Of a stretch of DNA of 64,000 nt, positions 51,422 through 59,650 are shown one piece after another. The DNA is from Haloplanus sp. XH21 (GTDB taxonomy: Archaea; Halobacteriota; Halobacteria; Halobacteriales; Haloferacaceae), in assembly GCF_023276355.1 (NCBI RefSeq), contig NZ_JALLPL010000003.1, positions 39,841 to 103,840 on the forward strand. Reading direction: 5' to 3'. The notes beneath the pieces were generated by a model. It ran no database searches. It was not told the origin of the DNA and saw only the letters and a program-made list of their open reading frames with translations. Each line of letters begins with the position of its first letter. Position 1 is the first letter of the stretch. Made by a program: the position numbers and the translations under genes.

Positions 51422-52146
51422 TCGATGTAGCCGCAGCTCTCGCTGCGGGGCTGTTGGCTAACGACTTCCGTACGCTCAGCGCAGACGAAGTCCGCTCGCT
51501 CCTGTATCGAACGAACGGAAACCAATCAGCCGCGAGCCTGGCACCCCGCACTCGCATCAGGCTGTGTCCTGAGCGAGTACTGGGCACAGGCAGGCGGCAA
51601 TCCCGTGTTCCCCGACCCGTGACGGGTAGTCCGTATGGGGGCCGAGTTATGCGGGTGAGAGTGTCCGGACGTCGCCGGATTGCGTCGAACTCTCGTATTC
51701 GAAGTCGACGTGGATCCGGCGGTTTGCGCCCGGGCTCTTCGCACGCTGATCTTGTAGGCACTCGCCGAACACGGGACCCGCGGCTAAGCGAGAACGAGCA
51801 CGCCGCGGCGTGAGGCGAGTGATGATCATCGTGTTGAACTCTCTCGGTTTGAGGGGTGTCTCGGACGTCAACCTGGAATATCGTGGCAATTGTATTAAAA
51901 TTAGTTAGGGTGTGTTACCCACAGACACGCCAGTCACACTCCAAGATGCGGTTGCACACGACGTTTAATGTCCTAGCATTGGCTGTCGTCGATAGCCGGA
52001 CGCTGGCCGGTGTTCTCGGTTGGACCCGCAGAAACTATTTACACCAACCTGCTCTCTGTGGCGATAGATGAGTGGCCGATCGCCGGTCCGGTGCTAGCCG
52101 GGAGCCCAGTCACACGGCGTGACTGACGGTTCTCGGTTAGATACCA
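51422..52146. other. Leader region of the tRNA array and intergenic DNA
   Basis: A hairpin CCGCAGC-GAGA-GCTGCGG (51431-51448, minus strand) precedes tRNA-Gln. A weak 60-codon minus frame (51647-51829) starting MIITRLTPRRARSRL has an acidic end (IHVDFEYESSTQSGDVRTLS) and may be a small gene. Nothing else is clear. Confidence 0.45.
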
Positions 52147-52767
52147 ATGACCGAGAATACCGACTCAAACGAATCTCAGAAGCCAGGGAGTGCAAACAGC
52201 GGGTGTTCCAACCACACCGAACAACGATCATCTACTGGATGCCAGGGTAGTGGTGCTTCCCCGCCGTGCGATGCGTGTGACACCACCCAGTACGACAAAC
52301 TCCACGAAGTCTCTCTTGGTGAGCGGGCGTATGATGTGTGTGGAGATTGCCTCCAGCTCCTCGTTGACGACGTCGAGGAGTACCACTGGTGGGACCGCCT
52401 GACTGAAGCGCACTACAATCGCGCTGCCGAGTTTCTCCGCTCCCTTGATGCAGTCTGGTGTGTCAAAGATCAGGCCTACGCTGGCGGGGAACTGTGGGTC
52501 CATACGCCCTATTGTGACGCTGCCGTCGTCAGAGATGTGTGTGACCACTTTGGGTTCCAGATTCGCTGGTTTAGTGTTGTCTACCCCGCTGACGATGGCT
52601 TCGAGTGCGTCTCAGAGCACGGCCCCTGTGTCGAAATCAACCTCACATTCACGATCCACCGTTCGGATCCACTCCCGCTTGAATACGACATTCAGAACGA
52701 CGTGGCATACCACGAGATCGAGTGGCTTGATGAGTATCGGCGCCTGTTCGATTCGATTCTCGATTGA
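52147..52767 (+). CDS. Cysteine-rich zinc-binding-like hypothetical protein
   Basis: A 206-residue protein. The first 35 residues are Ser/Asn-rich and disordered; PPCDACDTTQYDKLHEVSLG and DVCGDCLQLLVDDVEEY form a CxxC...CxxC zinc site near 41-70. The C-terminal two thirds are beta-rich (GELWVHTPYCDAAVVRDVCD, CVEINLTFTIHRSDPLPLEY). No family is recognised. The start ATG follows ACTATTTACACC. Confidence 0.75.
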   Translation: MTENTDSNESQKPGSANSGCSNHTEQRSSTGCQGSGASPPCDACDTTQYDKLHEVSLGERAYDVCGDCLQLLVDDVEEYHWWDRLTEAHYNRAAEFLRSLDAVWCVKDQAYAGGELWVHTPYCDAAVVRDVCDHFGFQIRWFSVVYPADDGFECVSEHGPCVEINLTFTIHRSDPLPLEYDIQNDVAYHEIEWLDEYRRLFDSILD

Positions 52768-52960
52768 GATAGAGGGAGCGAACGCACTCGAATTCAGTGA
52801 TGGCGACGCGGACGACGAGGAGCTCTCCCGAAGAGACAGTAGGTGAGACTGGATGTTCGGATGTATACGGTCTACGCGATTGCCAGTGATTCACTTTCAA
52901 AAAATTTCGTGACTTTCACATCTAACGCTCTTTACAGCCGACTGCGTACTATTTTCAACG

Positions 52961-53338
52961 ATGTCCATCGACCGAGACACATTCGAGAACACGAGCGAGG
53001 ACGAGCTCGCGGATCTTTCGGTCCCTGATCAGGTTCTTGGCTTCCTCATAGCAAACGACGACTATGCGTTCAAGGCCCGCGAGATTGCGTCTCAGACCGG
53101 TCTTGACGAAGGCCCGGTTAGTACGGCACTCTCTCGGTTGAAGGATCGTGAGCTGGTCGAGCACAAAGCAACATACTGGGCAGTGACGGACGACGAAGAA
53201 CGCCTCGAGGGATATAGCGGGTATGAGCGGGCGACTGCCCTCTTTAACGAACAGCTCGGACCGGAGGACAAGGACGCTTGGCGTGAACACGCGCCCGAGA
53301 AGGCGCATCCAAGCGTCGATACCGAGGACGACCAGTGA
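52961..53338 (+). CDS. MarR-like winged-helix protein
   Basis: A 125-residue protein: ADLSVPDQVLGFLIANDDYA, FKAREIASQTGLDEGPVSTA, LSRLKDRELVEHKATYWAVT, then an acidic tail. In other haloarchaea this gene often precedes a PemK/MazF-type toxin; here no toxin follows directly, only the vapBC-like pair 130 bases on. It may be an orphan antitoxin or regulator. Confidence 0.8.
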   Translation: MSIDRDTFENTSEDELADLSVPDQVLGFLIANDDYAFKAREIASQTGLDEGPVSTALSRLKDRELVEHKATYWAVTDDEERLEGYSGYERATALFNEQLGPEDKDAWREHAPEKAHPSVDTEDDQ

Positions 53339-53469
53339 GCGCTCTGTCTCAGCCGGTCTAACGACGGGAGATGCCGTGCGGTGGCAGTAGTTGAGACTGG
53401 TCCCCTTAACGAATATGGCAGTCTGGCGCAGTTCATAAATAGTATGAAGTCGTAGTCTCGGATAGAACG

Positions 53470-53838
53470 ATGGCACGAATCACCGGATCATATCCTGACG
53501 ATCTCGACCTCCTGATTGAGGGTGCTGTCGAGGCTGGTGTGTTCGGAGGCAAGAGCGATGCGTTGCGGGAGTTCGTTCGTGAATACTTCGAGGACCACGA
53601 GAACGAGCGGATAGCAGCTGCGGTCGCCCTCTACGAACGCGAACGGATTACACTCGGTGATGCTGCGAGACTCGCTGATGTCGACCGCTGGACGATGCGT
53701 GACATCCTCCGCGAGCACGGCGTCGACCTCCGCCTCGGACTCGTTGACGAAGACGACGCAGCTTACGAGGTGGAGGCAGCACGCGAACTCGAATTCGACG
53801 ATGAGGACTCGGACGACGTGGATTCGCCTGCGAAATGA
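53470..53838 (+). CDS. UPF0175-type antitoxin
   Basis: A 122-residue protein with an RHH-like opening (MARITGSYPDDLDLLIEGAV, GGKSDALREFVREYFED) and the UPF0175 helix ERITLGDAARLADVDRWTMR followed by ILREHGVDLRLG; the C-terminus is acidic. It overlaps the PIN toxin gene by four bases (ATGA). It should neutralise the toxin and repress the operon. Confidence 0.85.
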   Translation: MARITGSYPDDLDLLIEGAVEAGVFGGKSDALREFVREYFEDHENERIAAAVALYERERITLGDAARLADVDRWTMRDILREHGVDLRLGLVDEDDAAYEVEAARELEFDDEDSDDVDSPAK

Positions 53839-54341
53839 CAGGTGACGATATTCCAGCGAACCCGAGCGTCCTGAACACGACTGTCCTCTCGAATTTTGCG
53901 TATATCGACCGGTTGTGGGTGGTTGCAGGACTCTCTGGAATCTGTACGGTTCCAGTCGTCCGCGAGGAACTCGAAAACGGCGTTGACGATCATCCGTATC
54001 TGCAATCCGCACTCGATATACTCGACGACGAGATTCCAGTCGTGCCTATCTCGGAGACGGTCGCAAACAGGGAGGCGGTCGTCAGTGACCATCTCGATGC
54101 CGGCGAGGCCCAAGCGTTTGCCGTGGCGGATGCACACGACGGCCGTCTGCTGACCGATGACGGGGATGCTCGATCGTTCGCCAAAGAACAGGGTGTGACC
54201 GTTGTCGGATCAGTCGGTGTGCTCTTGGCTGCGATTGATGCTGGTAAGCTCAACGAATCGACCGCTGACGAGTGGCTGTCGACATGGATTGACGAGATTG
54301 GCTACTACGTTCCATATCGGTCGATTTCGGACTATCGGTGA
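53835..54341 (+). CDS. PIN-domain toxin (DUF3368/VapC-like)
   Basis: A 168-residue toxin. Visible motifs: NTTVLSNFAYIDRLWVVAGL (first strand and helix), VPVVREELENGVDDHPYL with its acidic pair, LDAGEAQAFAVADAHDGRLL and TDDGDARSFAKEQGVTVVGS. This is the DUF3368 variant of the PIN fold, an RNase. The first conserved Asp is replaced by Asn (NTTVLSN), which may reduce activity. Coupled to the antitoxin gene just upstream. Confidence 0.85.
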   Translation: MTGDDIPANPSVLNTTVLSNFAYIDRLWVVAGLSGICTVPVVREELENGVDDHPYLQSALDILDDEIPVVPISETVANREAVVSDHLDAGEAQAFAVADAHDGRLLTDDGDARSFAKEQGVTVVGSVGVLLAAIDAGKLNESTADEWLSTWIDEIGYYVPYRSISDYR

Positions 54342-54645
54342 GCTCCATCTTTCACCTTTTTATAACCTGTATCGTCTCAACTCCGCGCGGCCGCGAAAAT
54401 ATATAGTGAAATATGATTTATAAATTAGCTGGACTCTTGTATTCCGTTGTCTCAGGGTCCTAAACCCCATATTCCTCCAATATTACTGCGATACGCGCTG
54501 TTAGTGATTATTTCGATAATCACGACCACTTTGAAGTACCCCGCCGCCGTCGGTGAAGCACGAATGCTGCAACCGCCTCACGACGGCGCTTCCCCCAGGG
54601 TAGAGGCACCGAGACCGGACTCGCAGGACGGTGGAGGGCCGGTGA
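54342..54645. other. Intergenic region
   Basis: About 300 bases with an A/T-rich promoter-like tract (AAAATATATAGTGAAATATG near 54393). No gene is seen. Confidence 0.5.
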
Positions 54646-55878
54646 ATGGTTGATCGAGCACTTTCGACGCCGCTCGACGATAGCTTCGAGCGTTACCTCC
54701 AGGACAAGGGGAAAGGCCGCGGTGGCGACGGCGGGAACTATCGACGAAACGCTGCGCGTGAGCTTGAGCGGTTTGCCGAGTGGGCCGCCGGCAACCGCGC
54801 CGACGACTGGACCGGAATCGTCTCCGACGACGTCGACCGCGACCCCACCTTCGAGGACCTCGACGAACGCGTCTTCCGCGAGTACGCCCGGCATCTCGCT
54901 GGTGACCGTGGCCTCAAGCTGAACACCGTCCAAACCTATTACCGCTATATCTCTGCGTGGTGTGGCTGGTGTGTCAACGAGGGGTATCTCGAGGCGCATT
55001 ACGCCCAGCGGGCGAGTGCGATGGCGCCACTACCGGAGGATGACGGCCGAAAGCCCGGTGACCAGCAGGCCTGGACGTCCGAACAGCGCCACGACCTCAC
55101 CCGCCACGTCGACGAACGGGCCCGCGACGCCGTCGAGGCGTACACGACACTCCCGGAGGATACTGACCCCCTCGACAAGCAGCGAGCGCGCTACACGGCG
55201 CTCAAAGCGGCTCGTGACCGGGCGCTGGTGTTCGTCCTCGCGTACACCGCCGTCCGCGTCGGCGAACTCCTCCGGGACCCGAACGACCCGCGCCGGCGCG
55301 GCGTCCGCTGGGAAGATCTCTCCCTCGACGACGGGAGTATGGATGTCTACCGGAAGAAACAGCAGTGGGACGCCGCCAGTCTCCCCGACCCGGTGATCTC
55401 GCCGCTGCGGAGCTACCGCCAGCTGATGGACCCACCCACGGAACGCTGGCCGGTGTTTCCGACGTTCGACCAACGGACGCTCGCGGAGCTCGTCCGGGAA
55501 GAGCTAGCCGAACGAGGGGAACGCCCAGAAGCAATCACTAAACGCCGTACGGAGTACGCTCGCGACCTGCTGCTGGCGCTCGATGAGGACATTCGGCCGC
55601 CGTCGATCACGACGGATGGCGCACGGTCGATTCTCCAACGGCTCTCGGGGGCCGCAGGGATCGACATCGACCATCCGAAACACGATTATCTTGCTCCACA
55701 CGGCGGTCGCCGAGGGATGGGAGAGGTGCTTGTCCGAGCGTTCGGATACACGGTGGCGGCCCGGTATCTCGATAACTCCGAAGAGATGGTCCGAGAACGG
55801 TATTCACATATTGAGGCTGGAGAACTTGGTGATGTCGCCACTGAGGCGCTCGAGGAGATCGATAGTATACTGGAGTAA
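54646..55878 (+). CDS. Tyrosine recombinase/integrase, copy 2
   Basis: A 410-residue paralogue of the integrase at 19221, very similar along nearly its whole length but differing at both ends (MVDRALSTPLDDSFERYLQD at the start and EEIDSILE at the end). The same catalytic residues are present: AVRVGELL, YRKKQQWD, HGGRRGMG and RERYSHIEAG, again with YLDNSEE where His/Trp is usual. It faces the opposite direction to copy 1 across about 34 kb containing the origin and partition genes. Confidence 0.88.
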   Translation: MVDRALSTPLDDSFERYLQDKGKGRGGDGGNYRRNAARELERFAEWAAGNRADDWTGIVSDDVDRDPTFEDLDERVFREYARHLAGDRGLKLNTVQTYYRYISAWCGWCVNEGYLEAHYAQRASAMAPLPEDDGRKPGDQQAWTSEQRHDLTRHVDERARDAVEAYTTLPEDTDPLDKQRARYTALKAARDRALVFVLAYTAVRVGELLRDPNDPRRRGVRWEDLSLDDGSMDVYRKKQQWDAASLPDPVISPLRSYRQLMDPPTERWPVFPTFDQRTLAELVREELAERGERPEAITKRRTEYARDLLLALDEDIRPPSITTDGARSILQRLSGAAGIDIDHPKHDYLAPHGGRRGMGEVLVRAFGYTVAARYLDNSEEMVRERYSHIEAGELGDVATEALEEIDSILE

Positions 55879-55912
55879 TTTTTTTTTCGAGTGTGGGGGT
55901 GGACCGACGTGG

Positions 55913-56566
55913 TCACACCACTTCGACGGTGAACAGCGAGTCGTCGTTGAGGACGACCTGTACCCGGTGGTGCCAGGCGTCAGCGAACGCCTCCCGCTGT
56001 TGATCGCTTGCTGACCCATCCAGTATTTCCTGGAGATTCCCGATTGCGGGTCCCCCGTCAGGAACGTCGCCAACATGGTAGGTCACTTCGACGGTCTCGT
56101 TCGTATCGGTTCGCCGGAACCGGAACGTCGGCGCCGCCGTGTCTGGATCGAATGCGTCGAAGTGCAGGAGGTCACGGCGCCCCCCATGACCACCGGCGAG
56201 CCCGCTGAATCCGTCGTCCTCGGTCGAGCCAGTCACGTACGAAATGATGCGCCCCATCACGCCGTACGCAGCATCGTCTCGCGGGCCGGCTGCCTGGACT
56301 TCGATTACGCTTCGGATTGGATAGTCGTCGGGATACAGGGCATCGAGCCCGAGCTGGACGATCCGGTAGGCGCCCGAGGCAGTCGGACAGGAGTGACCGG
56401 CCTCTTTCACCGCGTCCGTGTAGGTGACGACGAACGGATCGCCTGATGTGAGGACGCCGAGGGCCTCCGCGACGGGGTCGCGGATTTCGATCGGGTCGGC
56501 GTCGTAGTCGACCTGCCAGTCGGTGCTAGTGTGCGTCGCGTCAGTCGCAGGTGAATTTGTTGTCAT
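55913..56566 (-). CDS. FmdE-domain protein
   Basis: A 217-residue protein with the FmdE (formylmethanofuran dehydrogenase subunit E-like) signature: VKEAGHSCPTASGAYRIVQL near residue 55, RSVIEVQAAGPRDDAAYGVM near 88 and FSGLAGGHGGRRDLLHFDAF near 120. Haloarchaea lack methanogenesis; members of this family here are linked to metal handling or nitrogen-oxide reduction genes. It lies 12 bases after the P-type ATPase stop and is probably in its operon. Confidence 0.8.
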   Translation of the reverse strand: MTTNSPATDATHTSTDWQVDYDADPIEIRDPVAEALGVLTSGDPFVVTYTDAVKEAGHSCPTASGAYRIVQLGLDALYPDDYPIRSVIEVQAAGPRDDAAYGVMGRIISYVTGSTEDDGFSGLAGGHGGRRDLLHFDAFDPDTAAPTFRFRRTDTNETVEVTYHVGDVPDGGPAIGNLQEILDGSASDQQREAFADAWHHRVQVVLNDDSLFTVEVV

Positions 56567-56578
56567 TAGTTGTGGAGA

Positions 56579-58498
56579 TTAGTGTCGGAGCAGTCGCATC
56601 CCGTTGAGGATGACGAGGAGAACGCTGGCTTCGTGGACGAGCATCCCGGCGGCGAGCGTGACGTAACTGGTGAGCACGCCAGCGAGCAGGACGGTCACGG
56701 TCAGCACCGCGAGCCCGACGTTCTCGAGGACGTTCCAGCGCGTCGCCTTACTGAGTGTGACCGCGTACGGGATGCGTTCGAGGTCGTCGGCCATCAGCGC
56801 CATGTCCGCCGTCTCGATGGCGGTGTCCGTGCCGGCAGCGCCCATCGCGATACCGACGTCGGCGGTCGCCAGCGACGGCGCGTCGTTGATGCCATCGCCG
56901 ACCATCGCAACGACTTGGCCGTCGGCCTGGTATTCTTCGATGACGGTCTGTTTGTCCTCGGGGAGGAGTTCGGCGCGGTACTCGTCGATGCCCACTTCCC
57001 CTGCGACGGCACTTGCCGTCCGCTCGTTGTCGCCGGTGAGCATCACCGTCTCGATGCCGGCATCCTGAAGCGCCGCTACGACGCCAGGAGCGGCCTCTCG
57101 AAGTTCGTCGCGCATCGCAATCACGCCGATGACGCTGCCGTCTCGCACGACGTGGACGACCGTCTCACCGCGTTCCTCGCGGCCACGGACGTACTCGGCG
57201 ATGTGATCCGGGATGTCGATGCTGCGGTCGTCGAGCAGCGCCCGGTTCCCAACGACGACCTCGTGGCCGTCCGTATGGGCGACGACACCCTTGCCGGCGA
57301 CCACGTCGAAGTCATCCGGATCCGAAACCGACCGGTGTTCGGCGCTCGCGGCATCGGAATGGGCGATCGCAGTTCCGCCATCGGTTGCGGCGGTCGGACG
57401 GTCGCGTGCTGCGTCGACGATGGCGTCGGCGAGGTGGTGTTCGCTTTTCTTCTCGGCAGTCGCCGCGAGCGAGATTACCTCGTCGTCGTCGACGCCGAAC
57501 CCCTCGACGTCGGCGACGGTGGTCTCACCTTTCGTGAGGGTGCCGGTCTTGTCGAAGGCAACGAGGTCGATCTTGCCGGCACGTTCGAGGTGTTCGCCAC
57601 CCTTCATCAGGACGCCCGACCGGGCGGCGTTCCCGATGGCCGAGACGATGCTGACCGGCGGTCCGATGACCAGCGCGCCCGGACAGCCGATGACCAGCAA
57701 GGTGAGTGACAGGATCGCGTTCTGCGTGACTGCGTACGCGCCGATTGCGAGCACGATGACGGCTGGGGTGTAGTACTTCGCGAACCGGTCGATGAGACTC
57801 TCCGTGGGCGACTGGGCCTCCTGGGCCTCCTCGACGCGGCGGATGATGCGCTCGAGCGTCGTATCCGAGCCCGCACCCGTCGTCCGGACCTCCAGTGCGC
57901 CTTCCTGGTTGACCGTCCCCGCGTAGACTTCGTCACCGTCGGCCTTGTGAACGGGCGCGCTCTCGCCGGTGACCGGGGCCTGATTGACGGCACTCTCGCC
58001 ATCGACGACGCTCCCATCGACCGGAATCTTGCCGCCCGGTTTCACGATGACAACTTCACCCTCCTCGACGTCGCGGGCAGGAACTTCTTGGAGGTCTCCG
58101 TCGCGACGGACGGTCGCCGTGTCGGGCGTCATCTCCAGAAGCTCCTGGAGTGCCGTCCGGGTCTTCCGCATCGTCCGGCCTTCTAGGTAGCTGCCGAGGC
58201 TGAACAGGAAGACGACGGCGGCAGCTTCCCAGTATTCGCCGATGACGATGGCACCAATGGCCGCCAAGGTCACGAGCGTCTTGATGCCGAGCGTTCGGTT
58301 GGTGACCTCGTAGTAGGCGGTTTTGGCGATGTCGTAGCCGCCGATGATCGCCGCGAGGATGAGAATACCGGCACTCGCGGTATCGAAGCCGGTGAAGTGG
58401 CCGAGGCTCCAGCCGCCACCGTAGAGGAGGCCGCTGGACGCCGTAACGATGGCTTTCCGGTTCTTCCGGTAGTACTGTGTTATCGTTTGTGCGTTCAT
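56579..58498 (-). CDS. Heavy-metal P1B-type ATPase
   Basis: A 639-residue pump from ATG 58498. Membrane helices begin at the N-terminus. The ion site is IGCPGALVIGPPVSIVSAIG (CPG in place of CPC), the phosphorylation motif is DKTGTLTKGE, the HL motif SEHHLADAIVDAA, and the hinge VAMVGDGINDAPSLATADVG. The CPG motif is unusual; such haloarchaeal pumps export Cu, Zn, Cd or Co and the exact ion is not predictable here. It sits between an HMA chaperone gene and the FmdE gene, with a metal-type ArsR regulator divergent, forming a metal-resistance unit. Confidence 0.93.
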   Translation of the reverse strand: MNAQTITQYYRKNRKAIVTASSGLLYGGGWSLGHFTGFDTASAGILILAAIIGGYDIAKTAYYEVTNRTLGIKTLVTLAAIGAIVIGEYWEAAAVVFLFSLGSYLEGRTMRKTRTALQELLEMTPDTATVRRDGDLQEVPARDVEEGEVVIVKPGGKIPVDGSVVDGESAVNQAPVTGESAPVHKADGDEVYAGTVNQEGALEVRTTGAGSDTTLERIIRRVEEAQEAQSPTESLIDRFAKYYTPAVIVLAIGAYAVTQNAILSLTLLVIGCPGALVIGPPVSIVSAIGNAARSGVLMKGGEHLERAGKIDLVAFDKTGTLTKGETTVADVEGFGVDDDEVISLAATAEKKSEHHLADAIVDAARDRPTAATDGGTAIAHSDAASAEHRSVSDPDDFDVVAGKGVVAHTDGHEVVVGNRALLDDRSIDIPDHIAEYVRGREERGETVVHVVRDGSVIGVIAMRDELREAAPGVVAALQDAGIETVMLTGDNERTASAVAGEVGIDEYRAELLPEDKQTVIEEYQADGQVVAMVGDGINDAPSLATADVGIAMGAAGTDTAIETADMALMADDLERIPYAVTLSKATRWNVLENVGLAVLTVTVLLAGVLTSYVTLAAGMLVHEASVLLVILNGMRLLRH

Positions 58499-58502
58499 TG
58501 AT

Positions 58503-58718
58503 CTAGGCGGGCTGGGGCGTGTAGTCCTGGTTTTCGATGGCCTGTGCGAAGGCGTCGGGGTCAGCGACGTCGTCGTCGTACTCGATCTCGACTCGGCCGG
58601 TCGTGTAGTGGACTTCCACATTCTGGACGCCGTCGACGTTCGATAGGGCGCGTTCAACGGTGCTCGCGCAGGTCGGGCAGTCGAAGTCCATCACACGGAG
58701 TTGGGTTGTCTCGTTCAT
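58503..58718 (-). CDS. HMA-domain metallochaperone
   Basis: From ATG 58718 a 71-residue protein with the metal-binding motif DFDCPTCASTVERALSNVDG and the ferredoxin-like HMA fold (VQNVEVHYTTGRVEIEYDDD). It delivers metal to the ATPase encoded four bases downstream. A TATATATTTTTTAAATG promoter lies just upstream. Confidence 0.9.
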   Translation of the reverse strand: MNETTQLRVMDFDCPTCASTVERALSNVDGVQNVEVHYTTGRVEIEYDDDVADPDAFAQAIENQDYTPQPA

Positions 58719-58915
58719 CACAGTTCTACGTAGCACCCGGACCGCCATATATATTTTTTAAATGATATGTTTGAATAGAGATATAGGTCGTTGGAACAGT
58801 TCAATAGGTCGTCTAGGGCTTCGACTCGATCCGACCGCAGGACAGTCGTCCGGTCGAAGCGTTCGACAGTAGTGTTCGCCGCTACCTTTTCCCGCACGTG
58901 TCTCGCAGTCTCATT

Positions 58916-59440
58916 ATGAGCAGTTCCGCCGGCGACCACCATCTCGACGACATCGCGATCAGGGATACCCGCGTCTCGGATGCCATCGACGAACCAATGC
59001 GAGCGATGATCCTCGACATACTGGCCGACCAGGCACGGACGGCAGGCGAGGTTCACGACCGACTTACCGAGCGAGGGATCGAGCGGACCGAAAACACCGT
59101 GCGGCACCACATCAACGAACTCCGCGATTCCGGGCTCGTAGACGTCGTCCGCTTCGAGGAGGGGCGTGGCGGCACGACGAAGTACTACCACGCGAACACG
59201 ATCGTCCTCTCGTACTCCTTGCCCGACACCGCTGATGCCGCCGTCGAGGAGATGACCGACGCTATCCAGCCAGAGATTACAGAGGCGCTGAACCAGCTTA
59301 CGGGGGAGTACGAGGAGTCTATCGAGGAGATAATGAGGGAGATGCAGCCGTGTGATCACTGTCGGAACCAGAAGTACGAGACGTACGTCCTGCTGACCGT
59401 CCTGCGGCGAGCGTTCGTCCGCGCTCAGCGGGAATCGTAA
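58916..59440 (+). CDS. ArsR-like metal-responsive regulator
   Basis: A 174-residue winged-helix protein: VSDAIDEPMRAMILDILADQ, AGEVHDRLTERGIERTENTV, HHINELRDSGLVDVVRFEEG. The C-terminal region has MQPCDHCRNQ, a CxxC metal-binding candidate. Divergent from the HMA/ATPase operon, which it probably represses until metal binds. Confidence 0.85.
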   Translation: MSSSAGDHHLDDIAIRDTRVSDAIDEPMRAMILDILADQARTAGEVHDRLTERGIERTENTVRHHINELRDSGLVDVVRFEEGRGGTTKYYHANTIVLSYSLPDTADAAVEEMTDAIQPEITEALNQLTGEYEESIEEIMREMQPCDHCRNQKYETYVLLTVLRRAFVRAQRES

Positions 59441-59650
59441 GCGACGCCAGTGAGTCATAACGATATTTACTGACTCGGTCCATGGTGGGAGACTCCGTTG
59501 TTGTTGGATCTCCTGGTCTCCCCATTCAGGATCCGTGTTCCCCGTGTCGCGCACGATCACCCGGGTGAAACGAATTGGCAGATGAAATCGCACGCCGTGA
59601 AGAGAACGTCAACAGCGTCGATATCGGCGAAACACGAGTGACTGGGGGCG

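Noticed and set aside
56570..57709. 379-codon plus-strand ORF
   Set aside because: Mirror frame of the P-type ATPase.
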